Assembly (NCBI RefSeq): GCF_005081445.1
Contig: NZ_CP034873.1
Location: 1 to 64,000 of the forward strand
Source: Buchnera aphidicola (Hyadaphis tataricae)
GTDB taxonomy: Bacteria > Pseudomonadota > Gammaproteobacteria > Enterobacterales > Enterobacteriaceae
Direction of reading: 5' to 3'
Length of the DNA: 64,000 nucleotides
The position numbers and the translations under genes are program-made. This document shows positions 26,154 to 36,384 of this stretch, piece after piece (positions within the stretch are counted from its first letter, which is position 1; each line of letters begins with the position of its first letter). Under the pieces are notes generated by a model, which saw nothing but the letters and a program-made list of their open reading frames with translations, was not told the DNA's origin and searched no databases.

Positions 26154-27980
26154 TTATTCAACTGTTACTGATTTCGCAAGATTTCTTGGTTGATCAATAT
26201 TTCTATTTTTATTCAAAGCGACATGATAAGCGAGTAATTGCAGAGGAATTGTATAAAAAATTGGTGCTATTAGTTCTTCTACATAAGGTAACTTAATAAA
26301 GAAAGTATTGTTTTCATGATAATCATTATAATTAGAAAAAATGTATATTAAACCATCTCTTAAAGCAATTTCATGTATGTTTTTCTGAATTTTTAACCAT
26401 AAAGCATTTTTTGGAGCAATAACAATGACTGGTGTATTTTGATCAATTAAGGCAAGGGGTCCATGTTTTAGTTCTCCAGCAGGATAACCTTCAGCATGAA
26501 TATAAGAAATTTCTTTTAACTTTAAAGCGCCTTCTATTGCAATAGGATATAGTTCTCCTTTTCCTACGAATAAAACATTATTTTTGTCACATATTTGATC
26601 AGCTATAATTTTAATTGATTGATCTTTTTTTAGAACATTTTCGATTCTAATTGGTAACATATATAAATTTTGTACGATTTTTTTTTCTATGTGAGTTTTT
26701 TTTTTAATTTGAGCAATTTGAGCGACTAACATAAGTAGTACAGTTAATTGTGTTGTAAAAGATTTAGTTGAAGCAACACCTATTTCTATACCAGATTTTG
26801 TTAACAAACACAAATCTGATTCTTTAACTAAAGATGATCCTTCCATATTGCATATCGTTAAATTTCCTAAATAATTAAGTTTTTTTGCATATCTTAACGC
26901 CAATAATGTGTCTGCAGTTTCACCTGACTGAGATAGTGTAATTAAAACAGTATTCTTGCTAATAGCAGGTTTTCTTGAAGTAAATTCAGAAGCTATTTCT
27001 ACATGACAAGGAATATTAACCAATGATTCAAACCAATATTTAGCAACCATTGCTGCGTTGTATGACGTTCCACATCCCACTATTTGAATGTTTTCTAAAT
27101 TTTTTAATAATTTTTTTTCTTTTTTTTCTAACTCGGAAAAATAAACGGTATTATTTTCTTGTAAACGATATTTCAAAGTATTTCGAATAGATTCTGGTTG
27201 TTCGTATATTTCTTTTTCCATATAATGACGATATCCTGTTTTTTCTACTGTATTATATTGAATATTAGAGTACATTTCTTTTCTATGTATTATCGTATTG
27301 CGTTTGTTAAAAATATTAATTTCTCTGTTTTTTATAATAGCAATGTCATCTTCTTCTAAATATATAAAGCGTTTTGTTACATCTAATAATGCTATTTGAT
27401 CAGATGCAACAAAATTTTCTTCTGAACCTAACCCAATAACTAATGGACTACTAGATCTTACAGCGATTAGTTCTGATGGACTACGTTGATCTATTACTAC
27501 CATGCTATAATTACCATATAACTGTTTTATAGTCTTTTGTATTGCTGTTTTAAGGTGTTCTTTTTTTTTGTTTTGTTCCCAATGTAATAAATGTGCAATT
27601 ACTTCTGTGTCAGTTTCAGAATAAAATATATATCCTTTTTTAATTAGAAAATTTCGTAATTGAGAACTATTTTCAATAATACCATTATGCACAACAACAA
27701 TATTTGAAGAAATGTGTGGATGAGTATTTTCTTTAGAAATTTTTCCATGAGTAGCCCATCTAGTATGAGCTACCCCAATATTACCAAAAATGTTTTTTTC
27801 CTTCACTTTTTTGATGAGTTCATTTACTTTTCCTACACAACGAATTCTCATAATATTTTTTTGATCATTTATTATAGCTAATCCTGCAGAGTCATATCCT
27901 CTATATTCTAATTTTTTAATACCCTTTACAAGAATATTGATGACATTACGTTGTGTTACAGAAGCCACAATACCACACAT
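26154..27980 (-). CDS. glmS: Glutamine-fructose-6-phosphate aminotransferase GlmS
   Basis: GlmS makes glucosamine-6-phosphate, the first step toward UDP-GlcNAc for peptidoglycan. The 608 residues equal the family length. The N-terminal glutaminase begins MCGIVA with Cys1 as nucleophile, followed by [11 protein letters not shown] and [11 protein letters not shown]. The two SIS isomerase domains follow ([17 protein letters not shown] near residue 348). The C-terminus NLAKSVTVE is canonical. It follows glmU after 76 bases. Confidence 0.98.
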   Translation of the reverse strand: MCGIVASVTQRNVINILVKGIKKLEYRGYDSAGLAIINDQKNIMRIRCVGKVNELIKKVKEKNIFGNIGVAHTRWATHGKISKENTHPHISSNIVVVHNGIIENSSQLRNFLIKKGYIFYSETDTEVIAHLLHWEQNKKKEHLKTAIQKTIKQLYGNYSMVVIDQRSPSELIAVRSSSPLVIGLGSEENFVASDQIALLDVTKRFIYLEEDDIAIIKNREINIFNKRNTIIHRKEMYSNIQYNTVEKTGYRHYMEKEIYEQPESIRNTLKYRLQENNTVYFSELEKKEKKLLKNLENIQIVGCGTSYNAAMVAKYWFESLVNIPCHVEIASEFTSRKPAISKNTVLITLSQSGETADTLLALRYAKKLNYLGNLTICNMEGSSLVKESDLCLLTKSGIEIGVASTKSFTTQLTVLLMLVAQIAQIKKKTHIEKKIVQNLYMLPIRIENVLKKDQSIKIIADQICDKNNVLFVGKGELYPIAIEGALKLKEISYIHAEGYPAGELKHGPLALIDQNTPVIVIAPKNALWLKIQKNIHEIALRDGLIYIFSNYNDYHENNTFFIKLPYVEELIAPIFYTIPLQLLAYHVALNKNRNIDQPRNLAKSVTVE

Positions 27981-28056
27981 ATTAATACCTTTTATATTTT
28001 TTGATATAGTTTATTTTTTATAAAAAATTTAATTAAGAAGAGTTATTTTTATATAT

Positions 28057-29430
28057 TTATTTTTGATAATTTCTGTTAGAACGTGTCCAGTTTTTTTTAT
28101 GTTTTTGTGTTTTGATGTTATACACTAAAGAAGGTTCATTAATATCCTTCATTAATGTTGTACCGGCTGCAATCGTGCTGTTATCAGCAATTTTAATAGG
28201 TGCGATTAATTCTGTATTAGAACCTATAAAAACATTATCGCCAACAATAGTTTTAAATTTTTTAAAACCATCATAATTGCATGTGATACTACCTGCTCCA
28301 ATATTAACTTTACTACCAATTTCAGAGTTTCCAATATAACTTAAGTGTTTGATTTTAGATTTTGTTTTTATAATACTTTCTTTAATTTCAACGAAATTGC
28401 CTATTTGAACATTATTATGCAATATATTTTTAGTTCGTAAATGAGCGAATGGACCTATAATGCAATTTTTTCCTATTTTAGTATCTTCTATGATCGTGTA
28501 TGCTTGAATGTTAGTGTTACTGTCAATAATGCTATTTTTAATAATACAACCGACACCAATAGTAACATTATCACCTAAAAACACATCTTTTTCTAAAACA
28601 ACACCTGTTTCTATTTCAACATTATTTCCATATTTTAACCGTCCTCTTAAAATAAAATGAGTAGGATCTTTTAACATTACTCCATTAATAAGTAGTTGTT
28701 TAATTTGTTTTTCTTGAAGAATATTTTCTAAAATAGACAATTGTAATTTATTATTTATACCTAGTATTTCTTCAGAACTCATTGGTTCTGTAGTCTTAAT
28801 AATATTTCCTTCACAATAAGCTAAAAAGATAATGTCTGTAGCATAAAATTCTTTTTTAGAGTTATTATTTGTAACCTGTTTTAACCATCTTTTTAAATCA
28901 TAATTATTAGCTAAAAAAATACCAGAATATACTTCTTTAATTTTTTTTTGTTGGTGATTAGTTTCAAATTCTTCTACTATAGCTCGGACTTTTCCATTTT
29001 TCCTTAAAACACGTCCATATCCATCAGGATTTTTTATTTTTGTTGTTAAAATGCTGATTTTTGCAGTTTTTTTGCAATTTTTTAATTTGTTTATTGATGC
29101 TTTGGAAATAAAAGGCATGTCTCCATATAAAACCAATACATTTTCATCATCTAATATTTTTTTTGAAGCTAATAATATAGCTTGACCTGTACCTTCTTGT
29201 TTTTTTTGCACTAACCATTCAATAGAACTATTAAAATGTTTAGATAATGTTGTTGTTTTTTTATCATGATAAACAATTATAATTTTTTTTGGTTTTATAG
29301 ATTGTGCAGTGTTAATTACATATTCTAGAATGGTTTTTCCGCCCAAATCATGCAGTACTTTCGGTCGGTTGGATTTCATTCTGCTTCCTTTTCCTGCTGC
29401 AAGTATTATTACACTTGTCTTTTTCGACAT
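28057..29430 (-). CDS. glmU: Bifunctional GlcNAc-1-P uridyltransferase / GlcN-1-P acetyltransferase GlmU
   Basis: GlmU catalyses the last two steps to UDP-GlcNAc. The 457 residues have the N-terminal uridyltransferase with LAAGKGSRMKSNRPKVLHDL and the YGDMPFIS metal site, then a left-handed beta-helix acetyltransferase with NFVEIKESIIKTKSKIKHLSYIGNSEIG-like repeats (shown from about residue 345) and NYDGFKKFKTIVGD near 385. An aaagg site precedes the ATG. It forms the glmUS pair with the next gene. Confidence 0.97.
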   Translation of the reverse strand: MSKKTSVIILAAGKGSRMKSNRPKVLHDLGGKTILEYVINTAQSIKPKKIIIVYHDKKTTTLSKHFNSSIEWLVQKKQEGTGQAILLASKKILDDENVLVLYGDMPFISKASINKLKNCKKTAKISILTTKIKNPDGYGRVLRKNGKVRAIVEEFETNHQQKKIKEVYSGIFLANNYDLKRWLKQVTNNNSKKEFYATDIIFLAYCEGNIIKTTEPMSSEEILGINNKLQLSILENILQEKQIKQLLINGVMLKDPTHFILRGRLKYGNNVEIETGVVLEKDVFLGDNVTIGVGCIIKNSIIDSNTNIQAYTIIEDTKIGKNCIIGPFAHLRTKNILHNNVQIGNFVEIKESIIKTKSKIKHLSYIGNSEIGSKVNIGAGSITCNYDGFKKFKTIVGDNVFIGSNTELIAPIKIADNSTIAAGTTLMKDINEPSLVYNIKTQKHKKNWTRSNRNYQK

Positions 29431-29625
29431 AAAAAACCTTTTTATAAAATTTGTATTGATTTATTTATATTAAATAAAAGATTTTTAATTGAATAGTTTT
29501 AATTAATTCAATTGCATAAATCGTATCTAAAAATTTTTTTATATTTAAAAATAAATTTTTCATAAAAACATTTATATAACAACATTTTTAATATAATATA
29601 TATTATATTTTTTTGAGGTGTTTGT

Positions 29626-30438
29626 ATGAATCGTATTATTGCAACAGATTTAGATGGTACTTTGCTGAATTCATCGAATAAAATTACAGAATACACTAAA
29701 AAGATCATCAATTTGTTAATTAAAAACAATATTTTTGTTCTTGCTTCAGGTCGTCACTACTTAGATGTAGAAAAAGTGAGAAATTTTTTAAATATTAAAT
29801 CTTTTATGATTACTTCCAATGGCGCTCGAGTATATGATCTTAATAATAAATTAATTTTTAAGAATGATTTAGAAGAAGCCGTTACTTTAGATTTGTGTAA
29901 TATAGTATATACGGATACAGACATTATCACTCAGGTGTATCAACGCAATAGATGGTATATCAATAATAATAAATTAGAAAATAACTTTTGTCCTTCATTG
30001 ACATCTTTACAATATACATATCTTGATTTAAAAAAATTTAACTATAGCAAAGTAAATAAAGTATTTTTTACTAGTAAAAATTTTCAAAAATTATATGAGC
30101 TTAAAAAAAAAATTATGGACGTATGGGGCGCTAAAGTAAATGTTCATTTTTCAGTACCAGGTTGCCTGGAAGTGGTTTCGGGAAAAACTTCAAAAGGTCA
30201 TGGCTTAACATTAATATCTAAGTTATTGGGTATCTCTTTGAATCGTTTTATTGCTTTTGGAGATGGAATGAATGATAGAGATATGTTGTCTATTGTTGGA
30301 AAATCATATATCATGCAAAATGCTGATTTGCATTTAAAAAATTTATTACCACATGTATGTATTATTAAAAGTAATGATGAAGATGGTGTTGCACAATGTT
30401 TACATGATATTTTTATCCAAAATAATAAAATAATATAA
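29626..30438 (+). CDS. yigL: HAD-family sugar/pyridoxal phosphatase YigL
   Basis: In E. coli YigL is a Cof-type HAD phosphatase acting on pyridoxal phosphate and sugar phosphates. The 270 residues have motif I ATDLDGTLL (residues 6-14), SNGARVYDL, a Cof cap domain, motif III lysine in GKTSKGHGL and motif IV FGDGMNDRDMLS. Sequence and location beside metR both point to yigL (E. coli pldB-yigL-yigM-metR-metE) rather than another Cof paralog. A gaggtg site precedes the ATG. Confidence 0.9.
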   Translation: MNRIIATDLDGTLLNSSNKITEYTKKIINLLIKNNIFVLASGRHYLDVEKVRNFLNIKSFMITSNGARVYDLNNKLIFKNDLEEAVTLDLCNIVYTDTDIITQVYQRNRWYINNNKLENNFCPSLTSLQYTYLDLKKFNYSKVNKVFFTSKNFQKLYELKKKIMDVWGAKVNVHFSVPGCLEVVSGKTSKGHGLTLISKLLGISLNRFIAFGDGMNDRDMLSIVGKSYIMQNADLHLKNLLPHVCIIKSNDEDGVAQCLHDIFIQNNKII

Positions 30439-30473
30439 AACAATTTAACTATGCACGCAAAAAAATATGTTTT

Positions 30474-31403
30474 TTATGATATTTTAAAATAACGAGATTT
30501 TAAAATACCACGAATAAATTGCAAATGAGTGCAAGCATGAATATGTATAGAATTAATAAATTTTTGTATTACTAGTTCTTTTTGTTCGCCATTGCGTGTA
30601 GCTGCATATAATCGTCTCCATATTCCCTTTCCTATTTTTCTCGTTACGATTAATCCCTGACGTTCAATATTATCTACTACCCAATGTGGTAGTGCAGCGA
30701 TTCCCATTTGAGCTGAGACCATTTGTATTAAAAGCAATGTATTATTTACATTTTTAAAAATTGGAACGATGCCGGCAGGTTTTAAAAAACGCTTCCATAT
30801 GTCTAATCTATTTCTTTGAATAGGATAAGTCATAAGTGTTTCAAATTTTAAATCTTCTGGTGTGATTTTATGTTTTTTCACAACTAAAGGATGATTTGGA
30901 GATAGAATAAGACGCACTTCAAAATCAAACATGGGTATGTAAAATAAATTGCTTCTTGGCAATACTTCAGAGGTTAGTACAATATCTAATTTTCCATTTT
31001 GAAGTAACGGCTGCGGACTAAACATCATATCTGAATAGAAATCTATTTTCACATTAGGAAATTGTTTTTGAAAAGTTTTTAATGCTGGTGTTAACCATTG
31101 AATACAGCTATGACATTCAATAGCTAATTGAATGACTGTGTGATAAGAATCAGTACATTTTTGTATTGATTTTTCTATTTTTGGCAGTATTTCCTCAGAC
31201 AATTGTAATAATATTTTCCCTTGAATTGTAAATTTTATAGGATGACTTTTTCTAATAAATAATTTAAATCCTAATTTTTTTTCTAATTTATTACATTGAT
31301 GAGATATAGCTGATTGTGTTTGATGCAATTGAATTGCAGCAGCACTTAATGATCCATTATTTTTTAATGCTTGCATGGTTTTAAGATGTTTTATTTCAAT
31401 CAT
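30474..31403 (-). CDS. metR: LysR-type methionine regulator MetR
   Basis: MetR activates metE and other methionine genes with homocysteine as co-effector. The 309 residues (E. coli 317) keep the N-terminal helix-turn-helix ([20 protein letters not shown]) and the effector domain ([37 protein letters not shown]). The last few residues of the E. coli protein are missing. It is divergent from metE, as in E. coli. Retention of a specific regulator is notable, because Buchnera has few. Confidence 0.96.
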   Translation of the reverse strand: MIEIKHLKTMQALKNNGSLSAAAIQLHQTQSAISHQCNKLEKKLGFKLFIRKSHPIKFTIQGKILLQLSEEILPKIEKSIQKCTDSYHTVIQLAIECHSCIQWLTPALKTFQKQFPNVKIDFYSDMMFSPQPLLQNGKLDIVLTSEVLPRSNLFYIPMFDFEVRLILSPNHPLVVKKHKITPEDLKFETLMTYPIQRNRLDIWKRFLKPAGIVPIFKNVNNTLLLIQMVSAQMGIAALPHWVVDNIERQGLIVTRKIGKGIWRRLYAATRNGEQKELVIQKFINSIHIHACTHLQFIRGILKSRYFKIS

Positions 31404-31415
31404 GATATTCCTTCA
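31403..31415. promoter_or_regulatory. Weak MetR-box-like sequence
   Basis: Read on the minus strand, TGAAGGAATATCA differs by one base from the MetR consensus TGAAnnnnnTTCA. It overlaps the metR ribosome binding site (gaagga), which is a simpler explanation for most of it. It lies in the metR-metE divergent region, where a MetR site is expected. Confidence 0.25.
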
Positions 31416-31543
31416 TATTAATGATTAATTATTTACGCTTGATAATTTTTATTAATACTAGAATTATAGATTATATATTTTTAGTAAAGCAATTATAAAT
31501 TTGTTACAAGTAAATAATTTCAATATAAAAAGGATTATATATA

Positions 31544-33820
31544 ATGACTATTTTTAATCATACTCTTGGTTTTCCAAGAATAGGTTTGCATCGCGAATTA
31601 AAAAAATCTCAAGAAAAGTATTGGTCAGGTCACATTTCAATCAATGAATTATTATCAACAGGATACGAAATACGAAAAAAGAATTGGAAGCAACAAAAAG
31701 ATTTAGGAATTAATTATATACCAGTTGGAGATTTTGCTTGGTATGATCATGTATTAACTACTAGTATGATGTTAGGAAATATTCCAGAAAGGCATCATGA
31801 TAACAAGAAAAATATTGATTTAAATACTTTATTTCGTGTAGCACGAGGTTGTGCTCCAGATATTGCTGCTGCAGAAATGACTAAGTGGTTTAACACAAAT
31901 TATCATTATATTGTACCTGAATTTTATAAAAATAAAGTATTACAATTTTCTTGGAGACAAATTTTAGAAGAAGTAGATGAAGCATTATTGTTAGGTTACC
32001 AAGTTAAACCGGTACTTTTAGGGCCTATTACTTATCTTTGGTTAGGAAAAGTAAAGGGTAAAGTTTTTGATCGTTTAGATATGTTAGAAAATTTACTCTT
32101 AATATATAAAATAGTTTTGAAAGAATTATCTAATCGAAATATTGATTTTGTTCAAATTGATGAACCAGCTTTAGTATTAGATTTACCAAAAAAATGGCAA
32201 GAAGCGTATCTCTATGCTTATAAAAAACTGTATGGAACAACTAAAATATTACTCACTACATATTTTGGAAGTATTGAACATAATTTAGAGTTTATTCGTA
32301 ATTTGCCGGTTCAAGGTATTCATATTGATCTAGTTTGTGGAAAATATAATTTAGTTGATTTTATTGCTCAATTGCCTGCAGAATGGATTTTATCTTTAGG
32401 GGTTATAAATGGGCGTAATGTTTGGCGTTCTGACCTTCTAAAATGGTTTAAAACTATTTCACAAATATTAAAATATCGTAAAGTAATCTTGATTGGTTCA
32501 TCATGTTCTTTATTACATACACCAATAGATTTAAATGAAGAAAACAGATTAGATGTAGAAGTAAAAAAATGGTTTTCTTTTTCTGTTCAGAAATGTCATG
32601 AATTATCATTATTGTCTAGTGCATTAAATACGAATAATATATCTTCGATTGAAAAATGGAGCGCCCCTATTTATGAACGTATAACGTCAAAACGAGTTCA
32701 CAAAAATGCAGTAAAAAAACGTTTATCTGATCTGCTTGTAGAACAATATAAACGTGCAAATAATTATGACATTCGAGCTCAAGAACAAAATAAAAAATTT
32801 AATTTTCCTATTTTGCCAACTACTACTATTGGTTCGTTCCCTCAAACTATTGATATAAGAAAGACAAGATATAATTTTAAAAATGGATTGATAAATGAAC
32901 AACAATACTCAATAGAAATTAAAAAAAATATTGAAAAAGCAGTAAAATTACAAGAAGAATTAGAGATAGATGTTATCGTTCATGGTGAAGCAGAACGCAA
33001 TGATATGGTAGAATATTTTAGTGAGCATTTAGATGGTTTTGTATTTACTGATAATGGATGGGTTCAAAGTTATGGTTCTCGTTGTGTAAAACCCCCTATA
33101 ATTGTTGGTGATATTAGTCGTCCAAAACCAATTACTATAAAATGGTCTAAATATGCGCAATCACTAACAAAAAAACCAATAAAAGGTATGTTAACAGGTC
33201 CAATTACAATTTTATTCTGGTCGTTTCCTCGCGAAGACATTTCTTTAAGCACAATTGCTATGCAAATTGCTTTATCGTTGCGTGATGAAGTTTTAGATCT
33301 AGAAAAAGAAAAAATAGAAATAATTCAAATTGATGAGCCAGCATTACGAGAAGGCCTACCATTAAGAACGTATGCTTGGTCCGAATATTTATCATGGTCT
33401 GTGAATGCATTTCGTTTATGTTCTTCTGGAGTAAAAAATACTACACAAATTCATACACATATGTGTTATTGTGAGTTTAATGACATTATGGATTCTATTG
33501 CTTTATTAGATGCTGATGTGATCACAATAGAAACTGCCCGTTCCGATATGGAATTATTAGAATCTTTCAAAAATTTTAAATATCCTAACGAAGTAGGACC
33601 TGGAATATATGATATACATTCATCTAATATACCTAGTGTAGAATCAATCAAAACGTTATTGAATAAAGCAATGCAATATATCCCGTTACGTCGTATATGG
33701 GTGAATCCAGACTGTGGTTTGAAAACAAGAAGTTGGAATGAAACAGTGTTAGCATTAAAAAATATGATGGAAGCAACAAAACAAATAAGAAAAAATATTC
33801 AAGATCATAATCATGTTTAA
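31544..33820 (+). CDS. metE: Cobalamin-independent methionine synthase MetE
   Basis: MetE transfers a methyl group from 5-methyltetrahydrofolate-triglutamate to homocysteine. The 758 residues (E. coli 753) comprise two barrel domains. The N-terminal part begins [14 protein letters not shown]. The C-terminal part keeps the zinc ligands in [10 protein letters not shown] and [10 protein letters not shown] and the glutamate of [10 protein letters not shown]. With metF (50003) and metR it supplies methionine, an essential amino acid for the aphid host. Confidence 0.98.
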   Translation: MTIFNHTLGFPRIGLHRELKKSQEKYWSGHISINELLSTGYEIRKKNWKQQKDLGINYIPVGDFAWYDHVLTTSMMLGNIPERHHDNKKNIDLNTLFRVARGCAPDIAAAEMTKWFNTNYHYIVPEFYKNKVLQFSWRQILEEVDEALLLGYQVKPVLLGPITYLWLGKVKGKVFDRLDMLENLLLIYKIVLKELSNRNIDFVQIDEPALVLDLPKKWQEAYLYAYKKLYGTTKILLTTYFGSIEHNLEFIRNLPVQGIHIDLVCGKYNLVDFIAQLPAEWILSLGVINGRNVWRSDLLKWFKTISQILKYRKVILIGSSCSLLHTPIDLNEENRLDVEVKKWFSFSVQKCHELSLLSSALNTNNISSIEKWSAPIYERITSKRVHKNAVKKRLSDLLVEQYKRANNYDIRAQEQNKKFNFPILPTTTIGSFPQTIDIRKTRYNFKNGLINEQQYSIEIKKNIEKAVKLQEELEIDVIVHGEAERNDMVEYFSEHLDGFVFTDNGWVQSYGSRCVKPPIIVGDISRPKPITIKWSKYAQSLTKKPIKGMLTGPITILFWSFPREDISLSTIAMQIALSLRDEVLDLEKEKIEIIQIDEPALREGLPLRTYAWSEYLSWSVNAFRLCSSGVKNTTQIHTHMCYCEFNDIMDSIALLDADVITIETARSDMELLESFKNFKYPNEVGPGIYDIHSSNIPSVESIKTLLNKAMQYIPLRRIWVNPDCGLKTRSWNETVLALKNMMEATKQIRKNIQDHNHV

Positions 33821-33861
33821 AACACGATTATTTTTTTTAAAAATATTTTATGTGTAGACTG

Positions 33862-33904
33862 AAATCATCTTTTAGACGTTTTATAAATGTCTAAATGATG
33901 ATTT
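33862..33904. terminator. Long hairpin between convergent metE and purH
   Basis: aaatcatc-t-tttagac (33862-33877) pairs with gtctaaa-t-gatgattt (33889-33904): 15 base pairs interrupted by one T-T mismatch, with an 11-base loop. It lies between the 3' ends of metE and purH. The symmetrical position suggests a shared terminator or 3'-end stabiliser. Neither side has a long T run. Confidence 0.55.
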
Positions 33905-33988
33905 ATTCAAATAGTGAATATTTATAGTCAAACTGTTATAATATTGAATAAAAAAATACTTAATATTTAAGTATATTATATGAGTATT

Positions 33989-35569
33989 TCAATGTTTAAA
34001 ATGACGTTGTTTTGTAAAAATCATTGTCATGTTATATTGATTAGCTGCTTCTATAACCTCTTTATCCCGTATGGACCCACCTGGTTGAATAATGCAATTA
34101 ATACCGACTGAGGCAGCACTATCTATTCCATCTCTAAATGGAAAGAAAGCATCAGAGGCCATCGTAGCACCAACTGTATCGTTATTTTGATCTTTTACTT
34201 TAATATTAGCAATTTTAGTAGAATATATTCTACTCATTTGACCTGCACCAATACTAATCGTAACTTGATCTTTTCCGTACACAATTGCATTAGATTTTAC
34301 AAATTTAGAAACTTTCCAACAAAAAATAGCATCTTGTAATTCTATTTTAGTCGGTAAACGTTTAGTGACAAAATTCCATTGTTTAATGTTTATATCATAA
34401 GAGTCTTGTTCTTGAATAAGTAAACCATCATTAATTTTTTTAAAATCTAATCTTTTTTGTTGTTTGTTTATTTTTCCAGTAATAAGTATTCGAATATTCG
34501 GTTTTTTTTGCAATATTTTTAGAGCTATAATACATACTTCAGGTGCAATTATAACTTCAATAAATTGTTTTAAATCGATAATTTTTTGGGCGGTATTTTG
34601 ATCTAATATGCTATTAAAAGCAATTATCCCTCCAAAGGCAGAAATAGGATCAGCATTATATGCTAATAAATATGATTCTAAAGTCGAATTACTTACTGCA
34701 ACACCACAAGGATTTTCATGTTTTACAATAACACATGCTGGTTGAACAAATTCTTGTACACATTCTAACGCTAGATTCGCATCCGAAACATTGTTATATG
34801 ACAAAGGTCTTCCCTGTACTTGACGAGAAATGCTAATTGTTCCAGAACTTAAAGTACCTTTTTCTATATAAAAAGATGCTTTTTGATGTGGATTTTCTCC
34901 ATATCTTAAATCTTGTTTTTTTATAAAAGAAAAATTAATTTCTTTAGGAAATAATGTTTCTGGATGTTTTGTTTTGCAAGTATTATGTTTTGCAAAATAT
35001 TGAAAAATAGAGTTTTCATAAGCAAGAGTATGAGCAAATGCTTTAGTTGCTAAATGAAATCTTTTTTCTAATGTCATAGTATTATTCTTGATAGAATCTA
35101 TTACATCTTGAAAATCTTCAGTATTTGTAATTACTATAACATTTTTATAATTTTTTGCAGCAGCTCGAACGAGCGTTGGTCCACCTATATCAATATTTTC
35201 AATCATCTGATCTAAATTGTGTTGTTTTAGATTTTTTATTGCTTGAAATGGATAAAAATTGACAATGACCATATCTATAGGTGAGATATGATACGATTTT
35301 ATTATATCTTGATCTTTATCTGGCCTTCTTAATATACCTGCCATAATTTTTGGATGTAATGTTTTAATACGTCCATTCATAATTTCTGGAAATTGTGTAT
35401 AATCTGATATTTTTGTGACAGGTATTTTATTATGTTTTAAAAGTTTTGCCGTTCCTCCTGTAGAAAACAAATTGACTTGATTTTTAACAAGTATTTTTGA
35501 TATGTATACGATATTTTTTTTTTCTGAAACACTAATTAAAGCGTTTTTTATAATATTGATCGCGGGCAT
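33989..35569 (-). CDS. purH: Bifunctional AICAR transformylase / IMP cyclohydrolase PurH
   Basis: PurH converts AICAR to IMP in the last two purine steps. The frame opens at 35596, but the ATG at 35569 gives nine residues before ALISVSEKK, as in E. coli (526 residues). The N-terminal cyclohydrolase domain has STGGTAKLL and GRIKTLHPK. The transformylase domain has the catalytic KH in VKHENPCG and ends MTMIFTKQRHFKH. In Buchnera it is thought to recycle AICAR released by histidine synthesis. Confidence 0.96.
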   Translation of the reverse strand: MPAINIIKNALISVSEKKNIVYISKILVKNQVNLFSTGGTAKLLKHNKIPVTKISDYTQFPEIMNGRIKTLHPKIMAGILRRPDKDQDIIKSYHISPIDMVIVNFYPFQAIKNLKQHNLDQMIENIDIGGPTLVRAAAKNYKNVIVITNTEDFQDVIDSIKNNTMTLEKRFHLATKAFAHTLAYENSIFQYFAKHNTCKTKHPETLFPKEINFSFIKKQDLRYGENPHQKASFYIEKGTLSSGTISISRQVQGRPLSYNNVSDANLALECVQEFVQPACVIVKHENPCGVAVSNSTLESYLLAYNADPISAFGGIIAFNSILDQNTAQKIIDLKQFIEVIIAPEVCIIALKILQKKPNIRILITGKINKQQKRLDFKKINDGLLIQEQDSYDINIKQWNFVTKRLPTKIELQDAIFCWKVSKFVKSNAIVYGKDQVTISIGAGQMSRIYSTKIANIKVKDQNNDTVGATMASDAFFPFRDGIDSAASVGINCIIQPGGSIRDKEVIEAANQYNMTMIFTKQRHFKH

Positions 35570-35617
35570 AATATATTTTCTTTTTCTATTTAGCATGAAA
35601 TATAAAATTTTTATATT

Positions 35618-35634
35618 AGGGGCACAATGCCCCT
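35618..35634 (-). terminator. GC-rich hairpin between hupA and purH
   Basis: aggggc (35618-35623) and gcccct (35629-35634) form a tight stem with a five-base loop, GC-rich against an AT background. It lies 23 bases after the hupA stop codon. On the minus strand the following sequence (aatataaaaatttt) is only partly T-rich, so it may terminate hupA transcripts or protect their 3' end. Confidence 0.55.
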
Positions 35635-35656
35635 TTAAATATTTTTAAAGTTTGTG

Positions 35657-35929
35657 TTATTTGATTGCATTTTTTAATGTTTTTCCTGATGTAAAGCTTG
35701 GTACTTTTGTAGCAGGAATGTGTATTTCTTTTCCTGTTTGAGGATTCCTGCCTATACGGGATGCACGTAAATTGACCTTAAAAGTACCAAATCCAACTAT
35801 TTGTACAGGCTCTCCTTTTTTTAAAGAGTGAATAATAGTCGATAGTGTTGCTTCTAGAGTAGATTTAGCCTGTGTCTTAGATAAATTAGATTTCTTAGAA
35901 ATGATATCAATCAATTGAGTTTTATTCAT
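35657..35929 (-). CDS. hupA: DNA-binding protein HU-alpha
   Basis: HU bends and compacts DNA. The 90 residues equal E. coli HupA. The DNA-binding arm is visible as [20 protein letters not shown], followed by [40 protein letters not shown] favours HupA over HupB, as does the position next to the rpoBC block. A ggaaa site precedes the ATG. Confidence 0.96.
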   Translation of the reverse strand: MNKTQLIDIISKKSNLSKTQAKSTLEATLSTIIHSLKKGEPVQIVGFGTFKVNLRASRIGRNPQTGKEIHIPATKVPSFTSGKTLKNAIK

Positions 35930-36384
35930 TATTTTTCCTTTTTTAATATTTAAAAACCAATGATATATTTAAATTTTTTAAATGAAATTAGAGATAAAAT
36001 TTTATGAAAAAATAAATGCAAAAAATGAATGCAAAAACTTTTAGTTTAAGATTTTTTGAATATATAATATATAAATAGAATTAAAAAATGTTATAAAAAT
36101 TATATTTACGATGTGAATAAATTTGTTAAATATTTTTTATTATATTGAACATAATATCTTTAGTATAATACTCAAAAGTATAATGTAATATTATTGTATT
36201 TTTATTTGAAAAACTCATTAGTATTTTAAGATATTTATATCTCTATCATTTTTTAAACAAATGCATAATATTTCATTATACTAACTAATATTCTTCATCA
36301 TTAATATAATTTATCAAATTTTTCGTTGGCTGCTGTTCAGAGCAGCCATGGTGTCGAAATATTAAAGAAATATTAAAAAATTTT
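35930..36384. other. Spacer between hupA and rpoC
   Basis: These 455 very AT-rich bases hold the 3' hairpin of rpoC (36328-36347) and presumably the hupA promoter. No open frame or recognisable gene remnant is visible on either strand. In E. coli rpoC and hupA are not adjacent, so genes were lost here, but I can trace none of them. Confidence 0.45.
36328..36347 (-). terminator. Hairpin after rpoC
   Basis: ggctgct (36328-36334) and agcagcc (36341-36347) make a 7-base GC-rich stem with a 6-base loop, 37 bases after the rpoC stop codon. It is the likely end of the rpoBC transcript. The minus-strand continuation (aacgaaaaattt) lacks a strong T run. Confidence 0.6.

Noticed and set aside
29508..29729. 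Minus-strand 73-codon frame overlapping the yigL start
   Set aside because: It overlaps the yigL promoter and ribosome site, has hydrophobic low-complexity sequence and no homologue I recognise.
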